Of a DNA stretch of 64,000 bases, positions 1 to 7,831 are shown piece after piece; the stretch's first letter is position 1; each line of letters opens with the position of its first letter. Source of the DNA: Cupriavidus plantarum. Its GTDB lineage: Bacteria; Pseudomonadota; Gammaproteobacteria; Burkholderiales; Burkholderiaceae. The stretch covers positions 1,054,001 through 1,118,000 of the forward strand of contig NZ_CAJPUX010000001.1 of assembly GCF_905397285.1 (NCBI RefSeq). Direction: 5' to 3'. The notes under the pieces are model-generated. The model had not been told where the DNA came from. It saw nothing but the letters and a program-made list of their open reading frames with translations, and made no database searches. The translations under genes and the position numbers were made by a program.

Positions 1-399
1 GTCACGCAGACAGGCGCGGACGCTGTGGGGGTTTATGCGATCGAAGGTAGCACCGGTGCATTGACGCTGACTTCGCAGGCGCCCGCTGGATCCGGACCGC
101 GAGGCATCGTGCTGCATAGCTCGGGACGGTATCTGTATGTGGTCAATCAGAGCGCGAACACCGTCACCAGCTATACGATCGATGCCGCGACCGGCGCCCT
201 GACGCCAGTCTCCACCGTTCCCGCGGGTACCCAGCCCATCAACGTCGCCCTTGATGCGAGCGGGCAGTTCCTGTACGTCACGAATTCGACGTCCGAAGAC
301 GTTTCCATATACCGCATCGATCCGGCCACGGGTGCCGCCGTCGCGATCGGCGGTGCACCGCCCGCTGCAGTGAATGCGTTTGCGATTTCGATATTCTGA
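1..399 (+). CDS. C-terminal part of a beta-propeller (YncE/lactonase-like) protein, 5' truncated
   Basis: The reading frame is open from the first base, so only the last 132 residues are seen. They form repeated blade-like units in which a GxYLYVVN- or GQFLYVTN-type strand is followed by a strand of the YTIDAATGALTPV type, spaced about 45 residues apart. This pattern is typical of the 7-bladed 6-phosphogluconolactonase/YncE propellers and of surface proteins that carry them. In related bacteria such propellers often follow putative-Ig domains, as in the protein at the other end of this window. Substrate and location cannot be told from the fragment. The end is firm (TGA at 397-399). Confidence 0.7.
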   Translation, partial: VTQTGADAVGVYAIEGSTGALTLTSQAPAGSGPRGIVLHSSGRYLYVVNQSANTVTSYTIDAATGALTPVSTVPAGTQPINVALDASGQFLYVTNSTSEDVSIYRIDPATGAAVAIGGAPPAAVNAFAISIF

Positions 400-454
400 T
401 CGCTGCCCGTTATTGGGCAGCGCGCATTAGTCATCGCGCATGAGTCGTCGCGAA

Positions 455-1915
455 TTAGCCAGCGCGCGTCAGTTCTTTCACGATGCGCTGGCCTACAACT
501 TTTTCGATGGCCGCCGCGGCTTCCAGAACCGCCCGGTCATCGCCGGGCATGGCGAACACCGTGACGCCGAAAGGTTCTCCGTTCGCATCCGCGCCTGCCG
601 GAAGGGCGATGACGGGTGCGCCGGCCTTGCCGGTGCATTTCGCCGCCGCTGCCATGGGCGCTAGCAGCACGTCTGCCCTGGCCGATTGCAATGCCGCGGC
701 GATTCCGGCATCGACGCTCAGGGCGATGTCTCGGCGGCGATCGGCCACGTAGCCGGCCGACGCCAGGCCCTCCGTCGCGTTTGCCGCCTCAAGCAGCGAC
801 TGTCCGTATGGAATTGCGTCGGGGTGCGCCCGATTCCATTCGATAAGCGCCGCCATCGACGACAGCCCGCACGGTTCGAGGGTCGACAGAAGGTTGTTCA
901 GGCTCTCCTTGAACTCCGCGCGGAAAACGCAGGAGCGCACTTCGTGTAGCGGTTCCGCGCTGGGAAGATCGCACGGGTCCACGATCACCGCCCCGGCGTC
1001 CCTCAATGCGTCGATCGTACGTGTAAATACTGCCTCGCGGCAGTCGTTCATGACATTGTCGGCGACATACCGGCGGGGAATGCCGATGCGCAAACCACGG
1101 ATCGAGCGTTCCCCGGCATGGCCTTCAGGCAACCGCGCCAGGGTCGCGGTGTCATGGGCGTCCGGGCCCGCGATCGCCGCGAAAACGAGCGCCGCGTCTT
1201 CCACCGTCAGGGTTAGCGGACCGGGAGAGTCCTGGCTCGGCACGTGCGGGACGATGCCATGACGGCTGACTGTGCCGACCGACGGCTTGAATCCGACGAT
1301 GGACGTATGAACCGCTGGCGCCTGGATCGAGTTTTGCGTCTCCGTGCCGATCGCGAACGCACAGAAGCCCGCGCCGACTGATGCGGCGGATCCGACGCTG
1401 GATCCGAGGCCGCGGCCGTAGCGCAAGCCAAGCGGATGCCTGACGACGCCGCCCGCGCCGCTGAACTCGGCGGGCATTGTGTCGGCGACAAAGTCGGCGA
1501 ACTCGGTAAGGTTTGTCTTGCCGAGAAGGACGGCGCCGGCATCCCGCAAGCGTGAAACGATCGTGGCTTCATACGGAGGATTGAAACTTGCCAATGCCCG
1601 CGATCCGGCTGAGGCGCAGCTGCCGTCCAAGGTGAAGACGTTGTCCTTGATCAGATACGGGACGCCGTGCAACGGCCCACGATGCTGGCCTGCCGCGATT
1701 TCGGCGTCGGCGCGGCGGGCTTCGTCAAGCGCCAGTGAGGAGAGGCTGCGGACGCAGTTGAGTCCGCTCGCGCCGCCGTTATAGGCGTCGATGCGCGCCA
1801 GGTACCACTGGGTGACCTCGACAGCCGTGATGTGCCTCGCGGCAATCGCCGCGCCGATCGACTTTGCAGTAGCGGAGCCAATGCATGCGCCGATATCGAA
1901 TACGTTGTTTTCCAT
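455..1915 (-). CDS. Amidase (amidase signature family)
   Basis: A 486-aa amidase-signature enzyme, expected to hydrolyse an amide to acid plus ammonia in the cytoplasm. The Ser-cisSer-Lys triad is visible: Lys90 in YLIKDN, the serines of GSSVGSA at about 172-173, and Ser196 in TETQNSIQAP. The nucleophile loop is usually TDTGGSIR, so QNSIQ is a divergent version and may alter the substrate pocket. I chose the ATG at 1915 (MENNVFDIG) because the family's first helix starts there; longer starts run into the porin promoter region. No strong ribosome binding site is seen. It is divergent from the porin gene, so the two may share a control region. The substrate is unknown. Confidence 0.85.
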   Translation of the reverse strand: MENNVFDIGACIGSATAKSIGAAIAARHITAVEVTQWYLARIDAYNGGASGLNCVRSLSSLALDEARRADAEIAAGQHRGPLHGVPYLIKDNVFTLDGSCASAGSRALASFNPPYEATIVSRLRDAGAVLLGKTNLTEFADFVADTMPAEFSGAGGVVRHPLGLRYGRGLGSSVGSAASVGAGFCAFAIGTETQNSIQAPAVHTSIVGFKPSVGTVSRHGIVPHVPSQDSPGPLTLTVEDAALVFAAIAGPDAHDTATLARLPEGHAGERSIRGLRIGIPRRYVADNVMNDCREAVFTRTIDALRDAGAVIVDPCDLPSAEPLHEVRSCVFRAEFKESLNNLLSTLEPCGLSSMAALIEWNRAHPDAIPYGQSLLEAANATEGLASAGYVADRRRDIALSVDAGIAAALQSARADVLLAPMAAAAKCTGKAGAPVIALPAGADANGEPFGVTVFAMPGDDRAVLEAAAAIEKVVGQRIVKELTRAG

Positions 1916-2068
1916 GGGAGAGACTCGGGCGCTCTGGTCCATCGCATCAGGTTCGCGAGAGCGTAGCGGAGCAGCGGGTCCGTCACCATCGGCACATCGT
2001 GTTACCCGGATACGGCACATGCCGTATAGCAGGGGCCCTGCGGCTGCTGGAGTCAGGGCAGTTCGACA

Positions 2069-2104
2069 AGAGGGCTTAGTAGAGGGCTCAGTAGAGGGCT
2101 CAGT
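2069..2104. repeat. 12-bp tandem repeat, 3 copies, in the porin leader
   Basis: Three adjacent copies of AGAGGGCTCAGT (first copy with one C-to-T change) at 2069-2080, 2081-2092 and 2093-2104. The array ends 13 bp before the porin ATG and lies in its presumed 5' leader, so copy number could change leader length. Confidence 0.85.
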
Positions 2105-2117
2105 CGCCGGAGCAAAC

Positions 2118-3506
2118 ATGCCTCGAATCGTTCATGGGACGGCCGCGCTGGCGCTTGTGCTCTGCCTCGGTGTGAGCGTGCCGGAGCAGGCGGCGGCGGC
2201 CGATGAAGATCCGACGGCCAGCCTCGAGGAGGTGGCCGCCGCGAGTGGTAGCGAGATATCGAGGCCGGAGGAAACGGTATCGGTCCACGGGCAATCGACC
2301 TATGTCTGGCAGTACAAGCCAGCGTTTTCCGCCGCGTATTCGGGGCCTAAAAGTCTCGTGCCTTCGGCGGAGCACGGCTATTCGTGGTCGGCAACCATCA
2401 GTGTGGGTCTGCGCCTCTGGCAGGGCGCCTCCGTGTTTCTGGATCCGGAGCTGATTCAGGGCGTTGCCTTTTCCGACTCGCAGGGTTTGGGTGGGTTGGC
2501 CAACGCGGAGCTGGCCAAGGCCGCCATTGCGCATCCTACGATCTATCGGGCACGGCTGTTCCTCAGGCAAGAGATTGCGCTTGGCAACGAGACCGAGTCC
2601 GTCGACTCGAACTTCCATCAGCTTGCGGGTCTGCAGAGCAAGCGTCGCATCGTCGTGACCGCGGGCAACCTTTCCGTGCTGGACGTGTTCAATAGTCTCG
2701 AGTACGCGCACGATCCTCGCAGCGAATATCTCAACACGGCGTTTGCGTCGCATGCGTCGTTCGACTTTCCCGCCGACGCGCGCGGTTACACGTGGGGTGC
2801 GGCCGTGGAATACATCGATGGCGATTGGGCGGTCCGCGTCGGGCGGTTTCTGCAACCGCTGGAGCCGAACGGGCTTCAGCTCGATACCCGCGTGCTCGAG
2901 CACTACGGCGATATGCTGGAACTGGAGCATGGCTACACGTTGCTCGACAACGCGGGAAAGGCCCGCTTGCTGGTATGGCGCAACCACGCGCATATGGGCG
3001 CGTTCAACGACGCGCTGGCGCTGGCCGATCGCACTGGCGGCGCGCCCGATGTTGGTCAGGTACGGCGCGAACATGCAAAAGTCGGCGCCGGTGTCAGCCT
3101 GGAGCAGAAGATCGGCAAATCGCTGGGCGTGTATGCGCGGGGCGACTGGGCCGACGACAAGACCGAAAGCTACGCATTCACGGAAGTTGGGCGCAGTGCA
3201 TCGGCTGGGGCCATCCTGAAGGGCGGCGCGTGGGGTCGGGCCATGGACAGCGTCGGCGTCGCCGTGGCCATCAACGGACTGTCGACGGCGCACCAGCAAT
3301 ACCTCGCGCGCGGCGGCCTGGGCGGATTCCTTGGCGATGGCGCGTTGCGCTATGGACCCGAACAGATATGCGAGGTGTTCTACAGCCTGGCGGTGGAGCG
3401 GCATCTGTTCGTCAGCCCGGACTTCCAGTACATCAGGCACCCGGGCTACAACCGCGATCGCGGTCCGGCGCGATTCTATGGCGTCCGGGTCCACGCGCAA
3501 TTCTGA
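2118..3506 (+). CDS. OprB-like carbohydrate-selective porin
   Basis: A 462-aa outer-membrane protein. A signal peptide is clear: positive start MPRIVHG, hydrophobic LALVLCLGVSV, and an AAAAD cleavage region near residue 26. The rest has alternating amphipathic strands, a GQSTYVWQYKPAF segment, and a C-terminal aromatic end (VRVHAQF) as in beta-barrels. The pattern YSxSATISVGLRLWQG..FLDPELIQG is typical of the OprB family, which passes sugars and small hydrophilic solutes. The start at 2118 has a CCGGAG about 7 nt upstream. It ends 6 bp before the stop of the convergent symporter gene. The actual substrate is not evident. Confidence 0.8.
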   Translation: MPRIVHGTAALALVLCLGVSVPEQAAAADEDPTASLEEVAAASGSEISRPEETVSVHGQSTYVWQYKPAFSAAYSGPKSLVPSAEHGYSWSATISVGLRLWQGASVFLDPELIQGVAFSDSQGLGGLANAELAKAAIAHPTIYRARLFLRQEIALGNETESVDSNFHQLAGLQSKRRIVVTAGNLSVLDVFNSLEYAHDPRSEYLNTAFASHASFDFPADARGYTWGAAVEYIDGDWAVRVGRFLQPLEPNGLQLDTRVLEHYGDMLELEHGYTLLDNAGKARLLVWRNHAHMGAFNDALALADRTGGAPDVGQVRREHAKVGAGVSLEQKIGKSLGVYARGDWADDKTESYAFTEVGRSASAGAILKGGAWGRAMDSVGVAVAINGLSTAHQQYLARGGLGGFLGDGALRYGPEQICEVFYSLAVERHLFVSPDFQYIRHPGYNRDRGPARFYGVRVHAQF

Positions 3507-3512
3507 TCGACG

Positions 3513-5117
3513 TCATGTCTTGGCGGAGGAGAACTCCCCCTGTATCGCGGGCGCGGGGCGTGTCATTAGGCTGCCTGCGATGCAGAGAAGGAACGCCAGC
3601 GGTACGGTGACGAGCGCCGGTGGATCCAGCGTAACGAGAGGCACCGGATTGCCAAGCACCTTGACCCAGACGGACGGACCGAGAATAGTCAGGATGAGGG
3701 AAACCGCAATGCCGGCGCCGCCGCCAAGGATCGCGCCAAATGCCGTGAGCTTCCTCCAGTAGATGGCCAGCAGGAGGACCGGGAATGTTGACGAGCAGGC
3801 AATCGAGAAGGCAAGGCTGATCATGTAGGCGACGTTCTGCCCTTTGAATGCGATGCCCAGCGCGACCGCGAAAGCGCCAAGGATGACCGTTGCGATACGC
3901 ACGATCCGAAACTCTTCTCGCTCGGTAGCCGCACGCCGCCGGAAGATGGCGCCATAAATGTCGTGACTGATGGCTGAGGCCCCGGACAATGTCAGCCCTG
4001 CCACCACTGCAAGGATGGTGGCAAACGCCACGGCCGCAACGATGCCATACATGACGTCCCCACCGAGAATGCGGGACAGGTGCAGCGCCGCGGTGTTGCC
4101 TCCGCCGATAAGCGCGCCCTTGGCATCCAGATACGTCTTGTCCGAACGCACCAGCGAGAGCGCGCCGAAGCCGATGATGAAGATGAGCGCGTAAAAACCA
4201 TTCATGAAGATGGATGCCCACAGCACCGAAGTGCGCGCGGCCCTGGCGTCGCGTACGGTGAAGAAGCGCATCAGGACGTGCGGCAGGCCTGCGGTACCGA
4301 ACATCACGGCGAGGCCCAGCGAGAAGGCCGACCACGGATCCTTCGCCATGGTCGCCGTCCCGACGATGGCACTCGCTCTGGGGTGCACGTCCACGGCGTT
4401 CGAGAGCAACGACGAAAAGCTGAAGTCGAACCTCGCCATGACCGTGACCGAGATGGCGCAGCCGACACAGAGCATGAGCACCGCCTTGACGATCTGCACC
4501 CACGTGGTGGCGAGCATGCCGCCAAAGGCTACGTACAGGATCATCAGGACGCCGACGAGCATGATGGCGGCACTGTACTCGATGCCGAAGAGAAGCTGCA
4601 CAAGTTGCCCGGCGCCCACCATCTGCGCGATGAGGTAGAACGACACGATGGTGAGCGAGGCGCAGGCGGAGAACACACGTATGCCGTTGCCGCCGAGCTT
4701 CGCGCAGACGACGTCCGTGAAGGTGTACTTACCGAGTTTTCGGAGTTTTCCGGCCATCAGGAACACAACCACGGGAAGGCCCGTCGTGTAGCCGATGGCG
4801 TAGAACAGGCCATCGAACCCGCTACTGAAGACCAGTGCTGACAAGCCAAGAAACGCGCCGGCCGACAACGCGTCGCCGGTTATGGCGAGTCCATTCTGGA
4901 AGCCGGAGATATTGCCGCCTGCCGCGTAGAAATCCTTGGCGGACGAGGTTCGCCGCGCGGCCCACCAGGTGATGAGCAACGTGGCCAGAATCACGATGCC
5001 AAAGAACGACAGGGCGATGGGGCTCGTGGAGGGTGCGCGGGCCGATTGCGCGGATGCTCCGGCGCTGATCAGCCCGAGGGACACGAAAACGGAGGCGACA
5101 AGGGCGTGAGCTTTCAT
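3513..5117 (-). CDS. ActP-like sodium:solute symporter (SSS family)
   Basis: A 534-aa inner-membrane cation/solute symporter with about 13 hydrophobic segments after a cleavable-looking N-terminus (LVASVFVSLGLISAGASA). The motifs AKDFYAAGGNISGFQNGLAI and FGTAGLPHVLMRFFTVRD are those of the acetate/monocarboxylate permease ActP. The ATG at 5117 overlaps the stop of the upstream YjcH-like gene (ATGA), the usual yjcH-actP arrangement, so translation is probably coupled. Neither acs nor another acetate gene is near; instead a nitronate monooxygenase precedes it, so the substrate may be another short carboxylate. The reading frame continues upstream of 5117 but only as an overlap with the YjcH gene. 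Confidence 0.88.
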   Translation of the reverse strand: MKAHALVASVFVSLGLISAGASAQSARAPSTSPIALSFFGIVILATLLITWWAARRTSSAKDFYAAGGNISGFQNGLAITGDALSAGAFLGLSALVFSSGFDGLFYAIGYTTGLPVVVFLMAGKLRKLGKYTFTDVVCAKLGGNGIRVFSACASLTIVSFYLIAQMVGAGQLVQLLFGIEYSAAIMLVGVLMILYVAFGGMLATTWVQIVKAVLMLCVGCAISVTVMARFDFSFSSLLSNAVDVHPRASAIVGTATMAKDPWSAFSLGLAVMFGTAGLPHVLMRFFTVRDARAARTSVLWASIFMNGFYALIFIIGFGALSLVRSDKTYLDAKGALIGGGNTAALHLSRILGGDVMYGIVAAVAFATILAVVAGLTLSGASAISHDIYGAIFRRRAATEREEFRIVRIATVILGAFAVALGIAFKGQNVAYMISLAFSIACSSTFPVLLLAIYWRKLTAFGAILGGGAGIAVSLILTILGPSVWVKVLGNPVPLVTLDPPALVTVPLAFLLCIAGSLMTRPAPAIQGEFSSAKT

Positions 5118-5359
5118 TTGGCACCCTCTGCACGGTTCGTGACGGCGACGTACACGATGGTCAGAATGACGCCGAGCGCGATGACGCCCAACCCCATGGC
5201 GAACGACATAGGGATGCCATGTGTCAGGGTCTGGCCCTTGATGAACGCCGGCGCGAAGCAGCATGCCGCGACGAAGGACATATAGGTCAGAACCTGAAGG
5301 ACTGTGAGTGCCATCCCGAGGGCGACGTTCTCGCCCTCTTGCGTGGGAATTCGATTCAT
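5114..5359 (-). CDS. DUF485 (YjcH-like) small membrane protein
   Basis: An 81-aa protein with two transmembrane helices (VLQVLTYMSFVAACCFAPAF and GLGVIALGVILTIVYVAV) separated by a short loop. Size, topology and position directly before an ActP-type symporter match the DUF485/YjcH family, thought to be a partner or small subunit of these symporters. It overlaps actP by 4 nt. Its function beyond co-occurrence is not established. Confidence 0.85.
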   Translation of the reverse strand: MNRIPTQEGENVALGMALTVLQVLTYMSFVAACCFAPAFIKGQTLTHGIPMSFAMGLGVIALGVILTIVYVAVTNRAEGAK

Positions 5360-5412
5360 TCGAGCCTCGTATGCAGTATGTGTAGCGGAAGCAAGCGGTC
5401 AGTGCCCGCCTT

Positions 5413-6435
5413 TCAGGAGGTGAGCGCGGCACCCGTGGACCGCTCAGTGACGGGGCCCTCCAACAGCGATGCCACGTTGCGTGAGTGAAGCAAACGTTCG
5501 GCCTGCCCGGCGACGCGCTGGACGACGGACGCGGCGGGCGGCAGGTCGGCAACGAGGCCGATCGCCTGCCCGACGGTCACGTTCGCGCAGTCGTAGTCTC
5601 CGGACTCGTACGCGCTCTCCACGCGCACCTTCTCCTCGCTCCAGACTGCCTTCAGCGCGTCCTCCCTGCCGTGCCATTTGCGAATGAAGTCGTTGACCAT
5701 CAGTCGGCCGGTGTACTCCTCCGGCCACTGGCGGCCTCTCGCGATGTCGAATACGGACGTGCGCACCGTTTGTCCGCCTTTGGCCCGCACGACCAGATCC
5801 TTCGCCTTCTGATGGATCAGCGCTTCCTGAGTGGCCCAGAAGCGCGTGCCCATCAGCACGCCGTCGGCCCCAAGCATCAGCGCCGCGGCCAGGCCGCGCC
5901 CATCGGCAATGCCACCCGCGCTCAGCAGCAGCGTCACGGGCGATGTCGCGGCGAGATAGTCGGCGACTTCCGGCGTGAAGGTCATCGTCGTCTGACGATC
6001 GAAACCGTGCCCACCGGCCTCGGTTCCCTGTGCAACGATGACAGTGGCGCCGCAATCCACAGCGCGCTGCACATGATCGAGCGTCTGCACCTGACAAATC
6101 AGCGGGATGCCGGCGTCGGTGATCTTCCTGGCGAAGGGTTCGGGGTCAGAGAACGAGAGCATCAACGCGCGCGGCCGACGTTCGATCGCCTTCTCGAGGA
6201 GCGATACGTCCCTCCCCATGGACCACGTAATGAATCCGCAGCCGATGGCCGCATCGCCGGCAAGGTCGAACTCCTTCTGCAACGTCTCATGGCTACCGTA
6301 ACCGCCACCGAGAAGGCCCAGCGCACCCGCGTTGGATACCGCGGCGGCAAGGCGTCCGCCTGACGCCGGATCCATGGGTGCGAGGGCGATGGGGTACTTG
6401 AGATCGAATCGCCTGGTGAATCGGGTACTTAGCAT
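5413..6435 (-). CDS. Nitronate monooxygenase (2-nitropropane dioxygenase family)
   Basis: A 340-aa FMN-dependent TIM-barrel enzyme that oxidises alkyl nitronates to carbonyl compounds and nitrite. Family marks are the opening YPIALAPMDPASGGRLAAAV, the FMN-phosphate region SAGGIADGRGLAAALMLGADGV, and GTEAGGHG, which carries the conserved His. The C-terminal VGQAIGLVADLPPAASVV is also typical. The start at 6435 has AGGAGA about 7 nt upstream. It heads a leftward operon with the YjcH-like and ActP-like genes (54-bp gap) and is divergent from a LysR gene, its likely regulator. Nitronate detoxification such as propionate-3-nitronate is plausible but not shown. Confidence 0.88.
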   Translation of the reverse strand: MLSTRFTRRFDLKYPIALAPMDPASGGRLAAAVSNAGALGLLGGGYGSHETLQKEFDLAGDAAIGCGFITWSMGRDVSLLEKAIERRPRALMLSFSDPEPFARKITDAGIPLICQVQTLDHVQRAVDCGATVIVAQGTEAGGHGFDRQTTMTFTPEVADYLAATSPVTLLLSAGGIADGRGLAAALMLGADGVLMGTRFWATQEALIHQKAKDLVVRAKGGQTVRTSVFDIARGRQWPEEYTGRLMVNDFIRKWHGREDALKAVWSEEKVRVESAYESGDYDCANVTVGQAIGLVADLPPAASVVQRVAGQAERLLHSRNVASLLEGPVTERSTGAALTS

Positions 6436-6690
6436 GGGAGCATCTCCTGTGATTGGAACTGGAGACGATCCTATGGAGAAAAAGCAATCAGGAGAAATGA
6501 TTTGGAGAGATCGAACCTATCGCCAGAATGGATGGTCGATAAGTGTGCGAATGTCGTGCAGATGACGCACCATAAACGTCCATCGGCGCACTGGAGTGCG
6601 GCGCGCGGTGCCAGAATCCACCGGCACGATTCGTGCAACGTTCTGATTTGGGTATGGCGCATTGGGGCGGTAATCCAACGGAGAAATCGG

Positions 6691-6712
6691 ATGGACGTAA
6701 GATGGACGTAAC
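6691..6712 (+). repeat. 11-bp tandem duplication over the LysR start codon
   Basis: ATGGACGTAAG (6691-6701) is followed by ATGGACGTAAC (6702-6712). Both copies begin with ATG, but the spacing of 11 puts them in different frames. The first opens a 6-codon ORF (MDVRWT, stop); the second starts the LysR protein. A GGAG at 6680-6683 is ideally spaced (7 nt) for the first ATG and 18 nt from the second. Confidence 0.85.
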
Positions 6713-7616
6713 GGACCTGGCGACTTTCGCCGCTGTCGCGCGATGTGAAGGTATCACCCGCGCCGCGAAGGAACTGCACACTGTTCAGTCCAACGTGACG
6801 AACCGGATCAAAGCGTTGGAAGATGAGGTGGGTGTCCAGCTCTTCGAGCGCCACAGCCGCGGCGTAGCGCTCACGAGCGCTGGCGAGCGGCTCCTCCCTT
6901 ACGCGGCACGGGCGGCCGCATTGCTTCAGGAAGCGATGGCGACCGTACGCGAGGACGGTCAGCCCAGAGGGACCCTGACGCTCGGCACGATGGAGACGAC
7001 GGTGGCGGTGCGGCTGCCACCGGTGCTTGCCGCCTTTGGCTCGCGGTGCCCCGACGTGCAGTTGGTGGTGCGCACCGGCCCGACCGCGGACCTGATGGAG
7101 AAGGTGCTCGTCGGCGAAGTCGATGGCGCTTTTGTCGCGGGTCCGATCGACCATCCCGAGTTGCGGGTGGACCGCGCGTTTGAAGAAGAACTGGTCCTGG
7201 TAACGTCCCGCCGCTGGCCGGACTTGTCCACGCTGCGCAGCGATCCGAATCCCATCACGGCATTGTTGTTCCGGACTGGTTGTTCTTATCGCCAACGGCT
7301 CGAACAACTGCTGGCCCAATTGGGAAAGCCCTCATTCAAACGCCTCGAATTCGGGTCGCTCGACGGCATCCTGGGATGCATCGCGGCGGACGTCGGCATT
7401 TCGCTCCTGCCGCGCGAAGTGGTGGATCGATACGCGGCGCAATCCGCTTTCTTCACGCATCAGGTCGATGCCAGCGTGGCGAGGGCTCCAACGTATTTCA
7501 TCCGTCGCAAGGAAGCGTTCGAGACGTCGGCGATGACGGCGTTTCTGGACTGTATGACTCGAAACACCGGCGAGAGTCGGGACCCTTACGCCATGACGCA
7601 TCGCGAGGCGGCATAG
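6702..7616 (+). CDS. LysR-family transcriptional regulator (divergent to nitronate monooxygenase)
   Basis: A 304-aa LTTR. The winged helix-turn-helix is at residues 1-60 (DLATFAAVARCEGITRAAKE, then QSNVTNRIKALEDEVGVQLF), followed by a periplasmic-binding-like effector domain (GTLTLGTMETTVAVRLPPVL onward). It faces the nitronate monooxygenase-symporter operon across a 266-bp gap, the classical arrangement for an activator of that operon. A TCTCC-N13-GGAGA dyad lies at about 6450-6472, close to the monooxygenase start, but I cannot show it is the binding site. The start is chosen by the family N-terminus although its ribosome binding site is badly spaced because of the local duplication. Confidence 0.85.
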   Translation: MDVTDLATFAAVARCEGITRAAKELHTVQSNVTNRIKALEDEVGVQLFERHSRGVALTSAGERLLPYAARAAALLQEAMATVREDGQPRGTLTLGTMETTVAVRLPPVLAAFGSRCPDVQLVVRTGPTADLMEKVLVGEVDGAFVAGPIDHPELRVDRAFEEELVLVTSRRWPDLSTLRSDPNPITALLFRTGCSYRQRLEQLLAQLGKPSFKRLEFGSLDGILGCIAADVGISLLPREVVDRYAAQSAFFTHQVDASVARAPTYFIRRKEAFETSAMTAFLDCMTRNTGESRDPYAMTHREAA

Positions 7617-7654
7617 CGACTGGCCCTGTGCTCAGTCGCTCCGACGTGAGGTGC

Positions 7655-7686
7655 AAAAAAGAAAGCACGCCAGGCGGCGTGCTTTC
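7655..7686 (-). terminator. Intrinsic terminator oriented leftward
   Basis: A perfect 11-bp stem (GAAAGCACGCC at 7661-7671 and its complement at 7676-7686) with loop AGGC. Read on the minus strand it is followed by TTCTTTTTT-like Ts (A-run at 7655-7660 on plus). No leftward gene is seen immediately to its right, so it may block stray transcription or work weakly on the plus strand after the LysR gene. Confidence 0.65.
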
Positions 7687-7831
7687 CGAAGAAGTCGGGG
7701 AAGGGAGCAGCATGGCGGGACACCGCCCAGCCCCATACGTCCCACCCCGGTAGTAACTTTGCCGCTGATCAAAAGCGGGCTTGGCGCTCGCACGTACTAT
7801 ACGTGGCCTGCTATCCGTCAGTCAACAGGCC

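Noticed and set aside
2100..3500. 466-codon leftward frame over the porin gene
   Set aside because: Shadow frame; the plus frame has a signal peptide and OprB pattern.
5118..5552. N-terminal extension of the ActP-like symporter
   Set aside because: It would read through the YjcH-like gene; the ATGA overlap at 5117 is the normal arrangement.
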